From: Planctomycetota bacterium
Lineage (GTDB): Bacteria; Planctomycetota; UBA1135; GCA-002686595
Reading direction: 5' to 3'
DNA length: 64,000 nucleotides
NCBI GenBank assembly: GCA_014238415.1
Contig: JABABA010000017.1
Span: 1 to 64,000 of the forward strand
Both the position numbers and the translations under genes were made by a program. Below the pieces are notes generated by a model. It saw only the letters and a program-made list of their open reading frames with translations, ran no database searches and was not told the origin of the DNA. This document shows, piece after piece, positions 15,350 through 24,599 of the stretch (the stretch's first letter is position 1; each line of letters begins with the position of its first letter).

Positions 15350-18016
15350 ATGGATCTATCCACACGCTTTGAGCCCAGCGAGATCGAGCAGGATCTCTAC
15401 GACCGTTGGGAGGCCTCCGGTGCTTTCACGCCTCCAGAGGACGGCGAGCCCGATGCCAAGACTTTTACGGTCATGATCCCGCCGCCGAATGTGACGGGAG
15501 TGCTGCACATGGGACACGCTCTCAACGGCACGATTCAGGATGTGGTGGTGCGCCACCGCCGCAAGCTGGGCTATCAGACCCTTTGGGTGCCGGGTACCGA
15601 CCATGCGGGCATCGCCACCCAGGCAGTGGTCGAGAAACGCCTCTTTGCGGAACAACAAAAGACCCGCAAAGACGTGGGCCGAGAAGAGTTTCTGCGCCAG
15701 ATCTGGGAGTGGAAAGAAACCCACGGCAACATGATCCTGCGCCAATTCCGGAGTCTCGGTTGCTCCTGTGATTGGACCCGTACCGCATTCACAATGGACG
15801 AGGGCTTGTCCAAGGCTGTGCGTACTGCATTCGCTGAGCTTTGGCAGCGCGAATTGATCTATCGAGGTGCGCGCCTGGTCAACTGGGATTGCGCCTTGCA
15901 GACTGCGGTCTCTGACGACGAGATCGAATACGTGTCCCGTAAGGGCAAGCTCTGGCATCTTCGTTATCCCCTCACGGGCAGCGATGATTGCCTGGTGGTG
16001 GCTACTACTCGGCCAGAGACCATGCTGGGGGACACCGGGGTGGCGGTTCACCCTGACGACGAGCGCTATAAGCATCTCGTGGGCAGCACCTTGCGCTTGC
16101 CCCTGGTGGATCGTGAGATTCCCATCGTTGCGGACGAGAGTGTCGACCCTGATTACGGCAGCGGCGCGGTCAAGATCACGCCGGGCCATGACCCGGCCGA
16201 CTACGAGCGCGGCAAGCGCCACAATCTGCCGATCATCAACATCCTGGAGAAGGATGGTCGCATCAACGAGAATGGCGGGTCCTTCTGTGGCCTCCCGCGA
16301 GAAGAAGCCCGCAAGAATGTCGTGGCAGCCTTCGATGAGCTGGGCCTGCTGGAAAAGGTCGAGACCATCACCCACAACATCTCCCTCTCCGACCGTTCCA
16401 AGTCGCCGATCGAGCCTCTGGTCAGCGAACAGTGGTTCGTGAAAATGGGACCCATGGCCGAGCCCGCGATCAAAGCCTTGAAGGAGGGGACTCTCGAGTT
16501 CCGGCCTGAGCGCTGGGGCAAGGTCTATCTGCACTGGCTTGAAAACGTGCAGGACTGGTGCATCTCACGGCAGCTTTGGTGGGGGCACCAGATCCCAGTG
16601 TGGTATGACGAGGACGACGTGCCAGCGGTTTCAGTCACTGACCTGGAAATCGGTTCCGCACATCCCACTACTGGCAAGCAGATCGTGCGTCAGGATCCCG
16701 ATGTGCTCGACACCTGGGCCTCTTCCTGGTTGTGGCCTATTGCGACGCTGGGCTGGCCCGATCAGACCTCGTCGGATCTTGCGCGTTACTATCCGACCCA
16801 GTTCCTGTCCACCGCTTCTGAGATCATCTACCTGTGGGTGGCGCGCATGGTCATGGCAGGTTACGCCTTCATGCCGGAGGAAATGGGGGAGCAACGCAAT
16901 CCGTTCCGCACCTGCTACATCCACGCGACAGTGCTCGACGCCAAGGGCAAGCGCATGAGCAAGTCTGCGGGCAACGGGATCGATCCATTGGACATGATCC
17001 AGCAATACGGGGCGGACGCTGTCCGCTTCAGTCTGTTGCTCTTGACGAAGGAGGGCCAGGATGTACGCCTTTCTCCGGATCGTTTCGACCAGGGTAGTCG
17101 CTTCTGCAACAAGGTCTGGAACGCTGCGCGTTTCGTGATGCTGAACCTGAGCGGGGAGCGTACGGAGGTGACCGAGGCCCTTGAGGACCGCTGGATTCGT
17201 TCCGCTCTGGCGCGTGTGCGTGAGGAGGTGTCCACCTGCCTTGAGGAGTACCGCTTCAATGAGGCCGCTGCAGCTCTCTATCGTTTCGTCTGGAACGATT
17301 TCTGCGATTGGTATCTGGAGCTGGCCAAGAGCCGCCTGACTGAGGAAGACGGTCCAGGGTCCGCAGCCGTGCGGGGAACCCTGGTGCGGGTATTGACCGA
17401 TGCATTGGGTCTCCTGCATCCCTTCACTCCGTTCCTCTCTGAGAAGCTCTTTGAAGCTCTACACGAGGTCACAGGCTCTGCCTCCCCTGGCATGTTGATC
17501 CAGACCCCATGGCCCGATGGAGAGGGGCTGGTCATCGATGAGGCTGCAGAACATGAACTCCGACTCTTGCAGGAGGCTGTGACTGCTGTACGTCGGGTGC
17601 GGGCTCTGACCATGGTGGGGGAGCGCGTCCCCCTGGTGGCTCACATCGCCGCCCCCCGGGAAGCCGACCGCGAGATCCTTGCTGCTCTCTCTGAACGGAT
17701 TTGTCCCCTGGCCACTCTGTCCGAGTTGCACATTGCCGAAACCATCCAGCGCCCTCCTGCCAGCGCGGTCAGCGTGGGCCCCGGCTTCGAGGTTATTGTG
17801 CCGCTCTCCGATGATGTGGACTTTGACAAGCTCAAGACCGTACTCGTTGGCCGCCACAAGAAGGTGGAGCAGGGCTTGATGTCCATTGACAAGAAACTCA
17901 ACAACCAGGGTTTCTTGCGTGGCGCGGATCCAGAAATCATCGAGAGCGAAAAGGCGCGTCAAGCGGAACTGGAACTGGAGCGCGACCTGCTGGCCCGCAA
18001 CCTGGCCGGGATCTAG
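15350..18016 (+). CDS. valS: Valyl-tRNA synthetase
   Basis: Charges tRNA-Val; class I synthetase with editing domain. The 888-residue protein from the ATG at 15350 has the HIGH-type 'PPPNVTGVLHMGHALNG', 'LWVPGTDHAGIATQ', the editing-domain 'TTRPETMLGDTGVAVHP' and 'KITPGHDPADYERG', 'DWCISRQLWWGHQIPVWY', the KMSKS loop 'KGKRMSKSAGNGIDPLDM', and the C-terminal coiled coil typical of ValRS (about residues 825-888, rich in Lys/Glu/Leu). The start puts 'STRFEPSEIEQDLYDRWE' at the N-terminus. It ends 9 bases before the stop of the convergent cls gene. Confidence 0.98.
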   Translation: MDLSTRFEPSEIEQDLYDRWEASGAFTPPEDGEPDAKTFTVMIPPPNVTGVLHMGHALNGTIQDVVVRHRRKLGYQTLWVPGTDHAGIATQAVVEKRLFAEQQKTRKDVGREEFLRQIWEWKETHGNMILRQFRSLGCSCDWTRTAFTMDEGLSKAVRTAFAELWQRELIYRGARLVNWDCALQTAVSDDEIEYVSRKGKLWHLRYPLTGSDDCLVVATTRPETMLGDTGVAVHPDDERYKHLVGSTLRLPLVDREIPIVADESVDPDYGSGAVKITPGHDPADYERGKRHNLPIINILEKDGRINENGGSFCGLPREEARKNVVAAFDELGLLEKVETITHNISLSDRSKSPIEPLVSEQWFVKMGPMAEPAIKALKEGTLEFRPERWGKVYLHWLENVQDWCISRQLWWGHQIPVWYDEDDVPAVSVTDLEIGSAHPTTGKQIVRQDPDVLDTWASSWLWPIATLGWPDQTSSDLARYYPTQFLSTASEIIYLWVARMVMAGYAFMPEEMGEQRNPFRTCYIHATVLDAKGKRMSKSAGNGIDPLDMIQQYGADAVRFSLLLLTKEGQDVRLSPDRFDQGSRFCNKVWNAARFVMLNLSGERTEVTEALEDRWIRSALARVREEVSTCLEEYRFNEAAAALYRFVWNDFCDWYLELAKSRLTEEDGPGSAAVRGTLVRVLTDALGLLHPFTPFLSEKLFEALHEVTGSASPGMLIQTPWPDGEGLVIDEAAEHELRLLQEAVTAVRRVRALTMVGERVPLVAHIAAPREADREILAALSERICPLATLSELHIAETIQRPPASAVSVGPGFEVIVPLSDDVDFDKLKTVLVGRHKKVEQGLMSIDKKLNNQGFLRGADPEIIESEKARQAELELERDLLARNLAGI

Positions 18017-18025
18017 AAGCTGGCC

Positions 18026-19471
18026 CTAGAGCAGAGGACTCAATATGCCCGCTGCGTTTTGTCCCAGGCGCCGGAGTCGGCTGCGGTTTGCCCAGTCGGC
18101 AGCGTTGACAGGCTCGCAGCGGTCCAGGTAGGTTTGCTGCAACAGTCGAAGATGACTGGCGAAATCTGAGTCGTAGACTAGAGTCGAGACCTCGAAGTTG
18201 ATCTCGAAGGAGCGCCGGTCGATGTTCGCGCTGCCAACATGGGCCAGGCGCCGGTCCACGGTCATGGTTTTGGCGTGCAGGAGTCCACCGACGAATTCGT
18301 GGATCTCGACGCCGGCATTGAGCAGAGGCTCATAGAAACTGCGGCCGGCAGCTGCCGCCAGGAACGAATCGCCGGAGAAGGGCAGGATCAGGCGTACAGA
18401 GATTCCTCGGCGCGCTGCTGTACAGAGCGCCGCCAGGGTGCCCTCGTCGGGCACAAAGTAGGGGGTGGTCAAGATCACCTCTTTCCTGGCCATGTGGATC
18501 GTGGCCTGCAGGATCTGCACCAGGGCGCCGTTTTCCGAGTTGGGGCCAGTGCCCATGATTTGGGCTATGACCCCCTCAGTGGCGGCGTAGGGAGCTTCAA
18601 CCGCAGGTTGAATGGCCTCCCCTGCATCGAGCTGCCAGTCCTCGCAGAAGAGCTGCTCCAAGTCCACCACCGCTGGCCCCTGCATGCGCAGCATGCAATC
18701 GATCCAGGGGGCATAGGCGCGCTTGGGAGCAAAGTCTGCATCCGCGATGTTCTGGGATCCAACCCAGGCGCTCTCGTGGTCCACAATGGTGATCTTGCGA
18801 TGGTTGCGCATGTCGATGCGGCCGGTGAGTACTGGCGGGAAGGGAGGTTCCAGGGCAGGCACCACCTTGGCACCGGCGGCTTCCATCAGGGCCTGCAATT
18901 TGCCCCCCAGCATGTCCCGAGCCCCAAGGGCATCCGCCAGTATTCGGCAGGCGACTCCGCGCTGCGCTGCTCGGGCAACAGCCTTGGCCATACTCTGGCC
19001 TGCCGAGTCTTCCAGCCATATGTAGGTCACGATGTGCACCGTTCGCTGGGCGCGGTCGATGTCATCAATCATTCCTTGAATTACATCTTCTGAGTCGGGC
19101 ACCAGGCGCACCAGGTTCCCTGCTCTGGGGTCAGTTCGGCACACCGCCCAGCCCAAGTGTGCAAGCGGCTGATCCATGTGTGTCAGCAGGGCCTCCTTCT
19201 GTTGTGCCCAAAAGGGCTTCATCCGTTCGCGTAGTTCCGCTTGAATGATCCCATGGCGTTCCCTGCGCGCTCGCCCCATGCGAACCTCGCCGAACAAGAA
19301 CCAAAGGGCGATTCCGATTACTGGCAAGAGCAGGATCACCAGGATCCATGCAAGCGAAGAGGCCTGGCGTCGCTGTGGGCGTAACAGCACTGCCCCGCTG
19401 AGGGTTACCTGCACAACGAGCAAACCAAGCAGCATGGCCGTTGGCCAGCCTAGTTCATCAGGTATGGGCAT
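18026..19471 (-). CDS. cls: Cardiolipin synthase (phospholipase D family)
   Basis: Transfers a phosphatidyl group between two phosphatidylglycerols to make cardiolipin in the inner membrane. The 481-residue protein has two N-terminal transmembrane helices (about residues 10-30 and 40-60, separated by 'RPQRRQ') and two HKD motifs: 'HRKITIVDHESAWVGSQN' near residue 220 and 'HAKTMTVDRRLAHVGSANID' near residue 395. The length equals typical ClsA (about 480). It is transcribed alone, towards valS; 266 bases separate its start from the S33 hydrolase stop. Confidence 0.95.
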   Translation of the reverse strand: MPIPDELGWPTAMLLGLLVVQVTLSGAVLLRPQRRQASSLAWILVILLLPVIGIALWFLFGEVRMGRARRERHGIIQAELRERMKPFWAQQKEALLTHMDQPLAHLGWAVCRTDPRAGNLVRLVPDSEDVIQGMIDDIDRAQRTVHIVTYIWLEDSAGQSMAKAVARAAQRGVACRILADALGARDMLGGKLQALMEAAGAKVVPALEPPFPPVLTGRIDMRNHRKITIVDHESAWVGSQNIADADFAPKRAYAPWIDCMLRMQGPAVVDLEQLFCEDWQLDAGEAIQPAVEAPYAATEGVIAQIMGTGPNSENGALVQILQATIHMARKEVILTTPYFVPDEGTLAALCTAARRGISVRLILPFSGDSFLAAAAGRSFYEPLLNAGVEIHEFVGGLLHAKTMTVDRRLAHVGSANIDRRSFEINFEVSTLVYDSDFASHLRLLQQTYLDRCEPVNAADWANRSRLRRLGQNAAGILSPLL

Positions 19472-19737
19472 TGGAGCGTGCAGGCTAGACGCTCAGCATG
19501 GATTATGCGGAGACAATGTTGCCTGGTGTCATCGAGTCTACCCTTCGAAAGGCCTCATGAGCTGATTCTGGGCTTCATTTGAGAGGGCCCTGTTCTTCTC
19601 ACCCGCAGTCTGAGGTGAACTCCATCCCCGCCCCTTGGCGCTCATGGGTACACATTGCCATGGCCATGCGATTTCAGAAGGGCAGGAGCCGGGCGAGTTG
19701 GTTAGGGCTCTCTCAAGGCTTCTATTGATTTGCTGCC

Positions 19738-21045
19738 TTATGTAGCGAGCATCCCCAGCAAGCGATCCAGGACCTGCCGCCCCTGTGCGCGCAAGCCGTT
19801 GTGCTCCAGTTCGTCCGTGACCCAGGTCTTGAGGCCCGGGATCTGGTCTGCGGTTGCGAGGGAGAGGTCCCTGGGCACATACATGTCGTTGCCATAGATC
19901 GCTGCGGCGGCGGGAACTGTGTTCTTGGCCAGAGCCGTGGGATCGTAGAGCTGGGGCCAGTCGGTTTTTGCGGCCAGCAGGTGTGCGGCTTCGGCCATTG
20001 GGCAGAGGGCGCTGATTTCTTCGAACATGAACGGGTGGATCATTTCGCCGTTGAGGTAGCGCAAGGGGCCAGGGCCTTCCGGGAAGCCGGAGAACTCCGC
20101 TGCGACTCTCTGGGCAGCCCAGTTGCTGGCGTTTTCTTGGGTGTAGCAGGCTTCGTGTAGTACGGCGAAGATGGGGTGGTGGTCGTGCAAGACCATGCGT
20201 TCATATGCCCGCAGAAAGGCTCGGTCGCTGGCGCCGGCCGGTGAGGCGCCTGCAATCTCTAACAGGTAGTGCAGGCTTTCGAAGCCATCGCTCATCCCGA
20301 GCCCGAGGCCCACCATGGAAAAACGGTTTGGTGACAAGCGATCCCCATCGGTCAGGCGGATATCCTCTTCGCGCAGTTGGGCGTAGAGTCCGGCGAGGCC
20401 TGCTTGATCCTCGGGATAGCGTCGGAACCACTCTTCGTGTTTGCGCAGGCAGATTGGGTATGTATGAGTGTAGACATCCCGGGCAGTGGCACTGAGGCCG
20501 GGGATGCCGCCGGTGAAGAGGGCGCCCGAGAGGCCTTCTGGGGCACTGGACAGATAGCGCAAGGTGCAGAACCCGCCGTAACTTTGGCCCAGGACGGTCC
20601 AGGGGCTTCCGCCAGTGAAGTGGGGCCGCAGGTGCTCGCAGTCTCTTACGATTGAGTCCGAGCGGAAGTGGGTCAGGTACCCGGCCTGTTCCGCTGCGTT
20701 GCCCTGCATAGCCAGGCGATCCCCTTGGATGGGAGTGCTGAGACCGGTGCCCCGCTGATCTGGCAGAAGTACATGGAACTCTTCCAGGGCGCGACCAAGC
20801 CAGCCGCCCGCATCTGTGGGTCGGGGAGCCTCGTAGCCTGGACCTCCCTGCAGAAAAACCAGCCAGGGCCGTTGATCTTCCTGGGCCTCTGCTGCGCGTA
20901 CTTCTCGGGCGAACAACTCAATCGTTGGACCCGATGGGTCCGCATGATCGAGAGGCGCTTCGAACCAATGACCGCGAATTACCAGGCCTGAGACCTCGGT
21001 CGGGGGATCGCTGCGCAAGGGAGCGCTGGGTGATAAGCTGGACAC
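19738..21045 (-). CDS. Prolyl aminopeptidase-like alpha/beta hydrolase (S33 family)
   Basis: Length 435 residues, no signal peptide, so probably cytoplasmic. The alpha/beta-hydrolase triad is visible: oxyanion-site 'LQGGPGYEAPRP', nucleophile Ser in 'VLGQSYGGFCTLRYLS', Asp in 'IYGNDMYVPRDL' and His in 'TDELEHNGLRAQG'. 'LLPDQRGTGLSTPI' is the S33 'DQRGxGxS' motif. These enzymes remove N-terminal proline from peptides; the exact substrate range is not readable here. The 266 bases between its stop and the cls start (19472-19737) hold no feature I can support. Confidence 0.85.
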   Translation of the reverse strand: MSSLSPSAPLRSDPPTEVSGLVIRGHWFEAPLDHADPSGPTIELFAREVRAAEAQEDQRPWLVFLQGGPGYEAPRPTDAGGWLGRALEEFHVLLPDQRGTGLSTPIQGDRLAMQGNAAEQAGYLTHFRSDSIVRDCEHLRPHFTGGSPWTVLGQSYGGFCTLRYLSSAPEGLSGALFTGGIPGLSATARDVYTHTYPICLRKHEEWFRRYPEDQAGLAGLYAQLREEDIRLTDGDRLSPNRFSMVGLGLGMSDGFESLHYLLEIAGASPAGASDRAFLRAYERMVLHDHHPIFAVLHEACYTQENASNWAAQRVAAEFSGFPEGPGPLRYLNGEMIHPFMFEEISALCPMAEAAHLLAAKTDWPQLYDPTALAKNTVPAAAAIYGNDMYVPRDLSLATADQIPGLKTWVTDELEHNGLRAQGRQVLDRLLGMLAT

Positions 21046-21216
21046 GGGGGGAGTGTAGCGTTCCGGCCGGAGGGGGATACACCTGCTCCTCGGACCGCCT
21101 CCGGGCGCCCGATCAGGTCACTTTGGTGGAACTCGCAACAATCACCCCGAAGACCTCGGCTGAGGTGTAGTTTAGAGTTGTTGGCAATTCGCCCTTCCCT
21201 TCTCCCGGAACTAGCC

Positions 21217-22620
21217 ATGACACATTGTAAGAACCTCCGATTCTTGGACCTACTCGCCGTTGCTCTGTCTTGCAGCATACTCTCGGCCTCTACCCCGGCC
21301 GCAGCCCAAGGGGTTGGCACTAATTACTGCACGACTTCGCCCAATTCTGTTGGAGCGGGGGCGGTGATTTCGGCTAGCGGATCTGCAGGGGTTGCTTTGA
21401 ACAACTTGACCCTGCGTGCGGATGCCCTACCAACGGGCCAGTTCGGCATGTTTTTTTACGGATCCAGCCAGGCTTCGCTGCCCATGGGCAACGGCGTGTT
21501 GTGCGTTGGTGCAGGGATGCACCGTTTGAACCCTGCGTTGAATTCGGGCAGCGGGGGAGTGATCACCCACGCCCTTGATGTCAACGCTACCCCCGTGTTC
21601 GGGGGCGTGATTCTTGCCGGTTCGACCTGGAACTTCCAGGCTTGGTATCGTGACAGTGCAGCAGGAGGCGCTAGGTACAATTTTTCTGACGGACTGCAGG
21701 TGCAGTTTTCCTCGGGAGTTCCGCCTTACTCCGGCATGGTCTTAGTACCCGCGGGCGCATTCACCATGGGGGATCATGCAGGTGTGGGTGATCCAGAAGA
21801 GGTTCCCTTGCACGATGTCACCTTGGACGCTTTCTACATGGATGTCTATGAGGTCACTAGCATTCAATATGCGGCCTATCTGAACCAAGCCCTGGCGGCT
21901 GGGAAGGTGACGGTTGCTGCTTCCGGCGTAGTCATTCAGGCGGCGGGTGCCGGTCAAGCTCTTTGTGATACGACGGGCAGTGCGGCTTACAGCCGAATCA
22001 CTTGGGATGGTGCGACCTTTGGGGTTGTCAACGGCAAGGAGAGGCATCCGATGGTTCAGCTCAGCTGGTACGGGTCCAGCACCTATTGTAATTGGCGCAG
22101 CGAGATAGACGGACTGGTGCCCTGCTACGATGAGACCAACTGGGCGTGTGACCACACCGCCAACGGCTACCGGTTGCCGACCGAATCCGAGTGGGAGTAT
22201 GCCGCGCGCGGAGGCCAAGCCGGACCCTACGAGATTTACCCCTGGGGCGACACCATTGATGGATCGCAGGCGAACTTCGGCGGCTCCGCTGACCCCTGGG
22301 ATAACGTGGGTGCTCCCGAGACGACACCTGTGGGGTACTACAATGGCAATCAAACACCTGCTGGAACAGACATGGTCAATGGCTATGGGCTCTATGACAT
22401 GTCTGGCAACATCTGGGATTGGTGTGGAGACTGGTACGGGATCTACACCAGCTCCCCCAGCGTGAATCCAACGGGTCCTGCCTGGGGTTCGCGCCGCGTG
22501 GTACGCGGCGGGAGTTGGACTGACGGTGTGTTGCTCTTGCGTTCCGCCCACCGATGTTATTTCACCCCCACGGCCCGGGGCCGCAGCGTCGGTTTCCGAG
22601 CCATCGCAAAGGGTCTCTAG
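21217..22620 (+). CDS. Secreted FGE-sulfatase (SUMF1-like) domain protein, non-catalytic cysteines
   Basis: Length 467 residues from the ATG at 21217, which opens on a signal peptide (residues ~1-33, ending PAAAQG). Domain 1 (about 35-175) is a beta-rich module starting 'GTNYCTTSPNS' and containing 'GSTWNFQAWYRD', of a kind I know from planctomycete exoproteins. Domain 2 (about 180-467) is an SUMF1/FGE-type fold: 'MVLVPAGAFTMGD', 'FYMDVYEVTSIQYAAYLN', 'YRLPTESEWEYAARGG', 'YPWGD', 'LYDMSGNIWDWCGDWYG' and 'RRVVRGGSWTDG'. The C-terminal region lacks the paired active-site cysteines of true formylglycine-generating enzymes, so it is more likely a binding protein. Convergent with the next FGE-like gene (15 bases). 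Confidence 0.83.
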   Translation: MTHCKNLRFLDLLAVALSCSILSASTPAAAQGVGTNYCTTSPNSVGAGAVISASGSAGVALNNLTLRADALPTGQFGMFFYGSSQASLPMGNGVLCVGAGMHRLNPALNSGSGGVITHALDVNATPVFGGVILAGSTWNFQAWYRDSAAGGARYNFSDGLQVQFSSGVPPYSGMVLVPAGAFTMGDHAGVGDPEEVPLHDVTLDAFYMDVYEVTSIQYAAYLNQALAAGKVTVAASGVVIQAAGAGQALCDTTGSAAYSRITWDGATFGVVNGKERHPMVQLSWYGSSTYCNWRSEIDGLVPCYDETNWACDHTANGYRLPTESEWEYAARGGQAGPYEIYPWGDTIDGSQANFGGSADPWDNVGAPETTPVGYYNGNQTPAGTDMVNGYGLYDMSGNIWDWCGDWYGIYTSSPSVNPTGPAWGSRRVVRGGSWTDGVLLLRSAHRCYFTPTARGRSVGFRAIAKGL

Positions 22621-22635
22621 ACCGTACTCACGAGT

Positions 22636-24378
22636 TCACTTCATTCCGCGCCAGGACTGGCGCAGGGTGGAGGGATTGACCTTGGCGAGCATCTCAAGGG
22701 TCACAACCTTGCCCCGTAGACGATGGGGGATTTCGGCGGTCAACATCAGGCGGTCTTCTTGGCGGAAGGCGCGTTTGCCTTTTTCGTCCTTGTATTCCAC
22801 CTTGACCTGGGTGATTGACCAACTGCTGCCTTCGGGTTTGCCTTGCTTGGGCTCGGTTCTGATCTCCATGTGTGAAGTCAGCTCGCCTGTCTTGGCTTCA
22901 AAGAAGAGCAGGTTGTGCTGCTTCGGATCGATTTGCGCCATCCACTTGGGGATGCCATTTTCATCGAGAGTGTCGTCTTCTTCAAAGAGTTCTTCTTCTC
23001 CGTCGTCTTCCGCGCTGCGGGGCTTTTCGGGGTCTCCTTTGGAGCGATAGGAAACGATGTAGGTCCCCGGGGGAAGAGCGGGGTTGATCAACTCTTCTGT
23101 TGTGCTCAGGAATCCAAGCATTGCGGGGCCCTGTTGGATCGTGGATTTCTTCCAGGTGCCCGCATTAGCCTCATCGATGCGCTCGACGGGTACAAAGGCG
23201 ATGTGCTGGTAGTCGGTGATCACCCTGTAGGTGTCAGGCACCTCATAGTTCTTGTAGTGGTCCTGGCGCGTGTTCTCCGTGGCCGCGGCCTTGTCGTATG
23301 CGGTCAGCTTCGAATTCCAGTTTTCGAGGACAGTGGCGAGGTTGCTATTGGTCCTGGCGCCTTCGCTGCGTGCGGGGCTGCTGCGAACTTGGAGGCGATA
23401 GACTCGTTCGGCCAGATCGAAGCCCGGTTTCATGGTGCCCACCGCACGGAAGCCAAGCCCCGTGGTGCGTTGGAAACGGGCGGTGTTGCGCCGAGTGGTG
23501 CAGCGCGCCGCGATGGCAGGGTTCTGGTAGGAGCCACCGAATGCCACCCGGTCATCGCCATTCCACTGGGGCTGGGGTTCGAGCTTTCTTCGGGTGGTCC
23601 CCTTGTACTTGCCGGGCTTGAAGCCGGGATAGGGCAGGTAGGGCGAGTTTGTCCACTCCCAGGCATTGCCCACCAGGTCGTAGACGCCCTCCTTGGAAAC
23701 ACCGTCTGGGAAAATGCCCACGGGCAGGACCGCGTTGTCCTGGCGGAACTCCGAGGTATTGGCGTAGTTGCCTTCGGGCCACTCGCTACCCCAGGGATAG
23801 AAGTCCTTGCTTGAGCCGCGCACAGCCCGCTGTAATTCCTCTTCGGTGGGAAGGCGCATGCCCAGCCATTCGCAGTAGCCCTTGGCATCTGCATGATTGA
23901 CGAACATCACAGGGCGCAGGAGATCGTCCGGTGCGACGGTGTATTCCATTCCCTCCCAGTTTTTGTCCCACCACCGTTCCGGGTCCCAGGCGGTGCCTTT
24001 GTTGGCGCGGTCCGAGAGAAACTCCATGCGCGCCTTGTCGACTGCGGCTTTTCCCCAGTGTTGGGGCGGGCGGATCCCAGTGGCCAGTACGTACTCCAGG
24101 TACTGCTCGTTGGTCACCTCGGTGATCATCAGGTAGAAGCTCTTGACGTCGATCTTGTGTCCCGGGGTTTCCGAATCCAGCGCCTGCACAAAGCGCTCTG
24201 CGTTGCCGCCGGAACTCACCAGGTCTTGGATCACCTTGCGGTCGTTGCCAATCTCGGTGTTGCCGCCCTTGATGGTCACCATGCCTGGCGGGGGGGGCTG
24301 TTGAGAAGGGCCGTTGGGCGTCGACCCGCCGGAGAACAGGGGCAGCAGGGTGGTCAGGATCTGTACAGGTAAAATCAT
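22636..24378 (-). CDS. FGE-sulfatase (SUMF1-like) domain protein with C-terminal extension
   Basis: Length 580 residues from the ATG at 24378; this start gives 'MILPVQILTTLLPLFSGGS', a short hydrophobic export-like segment, whereas the open frame upstream is low-complexity. The FGE-like domain (about 30-330) has 'MVTIKGGNTEIGND', 'FYLMITEVTNEQYLEYV', 'MRLPTEEELQRAVRG', 'FYPWGSEWPEGNYAN', 'VYDLVGNAWEWTNSPY' and 'GGSYQNPAIAARC'. The catalytic Cys pair of true FGEs is missing. The remaining ~250 residues are an unfamiliar beta-rich region with an acidic patch near residue 480. GldJ/GldK-type lipoproteins show the same fold used structurally. HD-GYP gene 221 bases upstream on the same strand. Confidence 0.78.
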   Translation of the reverse strand: MILPVQILTTLLPLFSGGSTPNGPSQQPPPPGMVTIKGGNTEIGNDRKVIQDLVSSGGNAERFVQALDSETPGHKIDVKSFYLMITEVTNEQYLEYVLATGIRPPQHWGKAAVDKARMEFLSDRANKGTAWDPERWWDKNWEGMEYTVAPDDLLRPVMFVNHADAKGYCEWLGMRLPTEEELQRAVRGSSKDFYPWGSEWPEGNYANTSEFRQDNAVLPVGIFPDGVSKEGVYDLVGNAWEWTNSPYLPYPGFKPGKYKGTTRRKLEPQPQWNGDDRVAFGGSYQNPAIAARCTTRRNTARFQRTTGLGFRAVGTMKPGFDLAERVYRLQVRSSPARSEGARTNSNLATVLENWNSKLTAYDKAAATENTRQDHYKNYEVPDTYRVITDYQHIAFVPVERIDEANAGTWKKSTIQQGPAMLGFLSTTEELINPALPPGTYIVSYRSKGDPEKPRSAEDDGEEELFEEDDTLDENGIPKWMAQIDPKQHNLLFFEAKTGELTSHMEIRTEPKQGKPEGSSWSITQVKVEYKDEKGKRAFRQEDRLMLTAEIPHRLRGKVVTLEMLAKVNPSTLRQSWRGMK

Positions 24379-24599
24379 GATTCTCGTGTCTGGAGCGTGC
24401 GGGGACCGGGCAGGGGCTGTGCCCTTGACGGTTGTTCCTAGTCCCCTCGGGGCTCGCGGTTGCGCTGGATCAGGCGACAAAGGATAGGCTGGAGATCGTT
24501 GCGTGCAAGTCTCTGGGGCCCGGCAGGGCTGTTTTTTGTCGGGAGCCTTTCTGGCGGGCCCTTGGGCGGGGTCCAGATGATCCGGAATGGGGAGAAGCC

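Noticed and set aside
21217-24378. Calling the FGE-like proteins sulfatase-maturing enzymes for the sulfatase-fold gene at 33.4 kb
   Set aside because: Both lack the catalytic Cys pair and the sulfatase-fold protein has Thr, not Cys or Ser, at the site to be modified.
24516-24561. Inverted repeat GGGCCCG / CGGGCCC between the HD-GYP and FGE-like genes
   Set aside because: Only 7 bp with a 32-base gap and no T-run on the minus strand after it; not convincing as a terminator.
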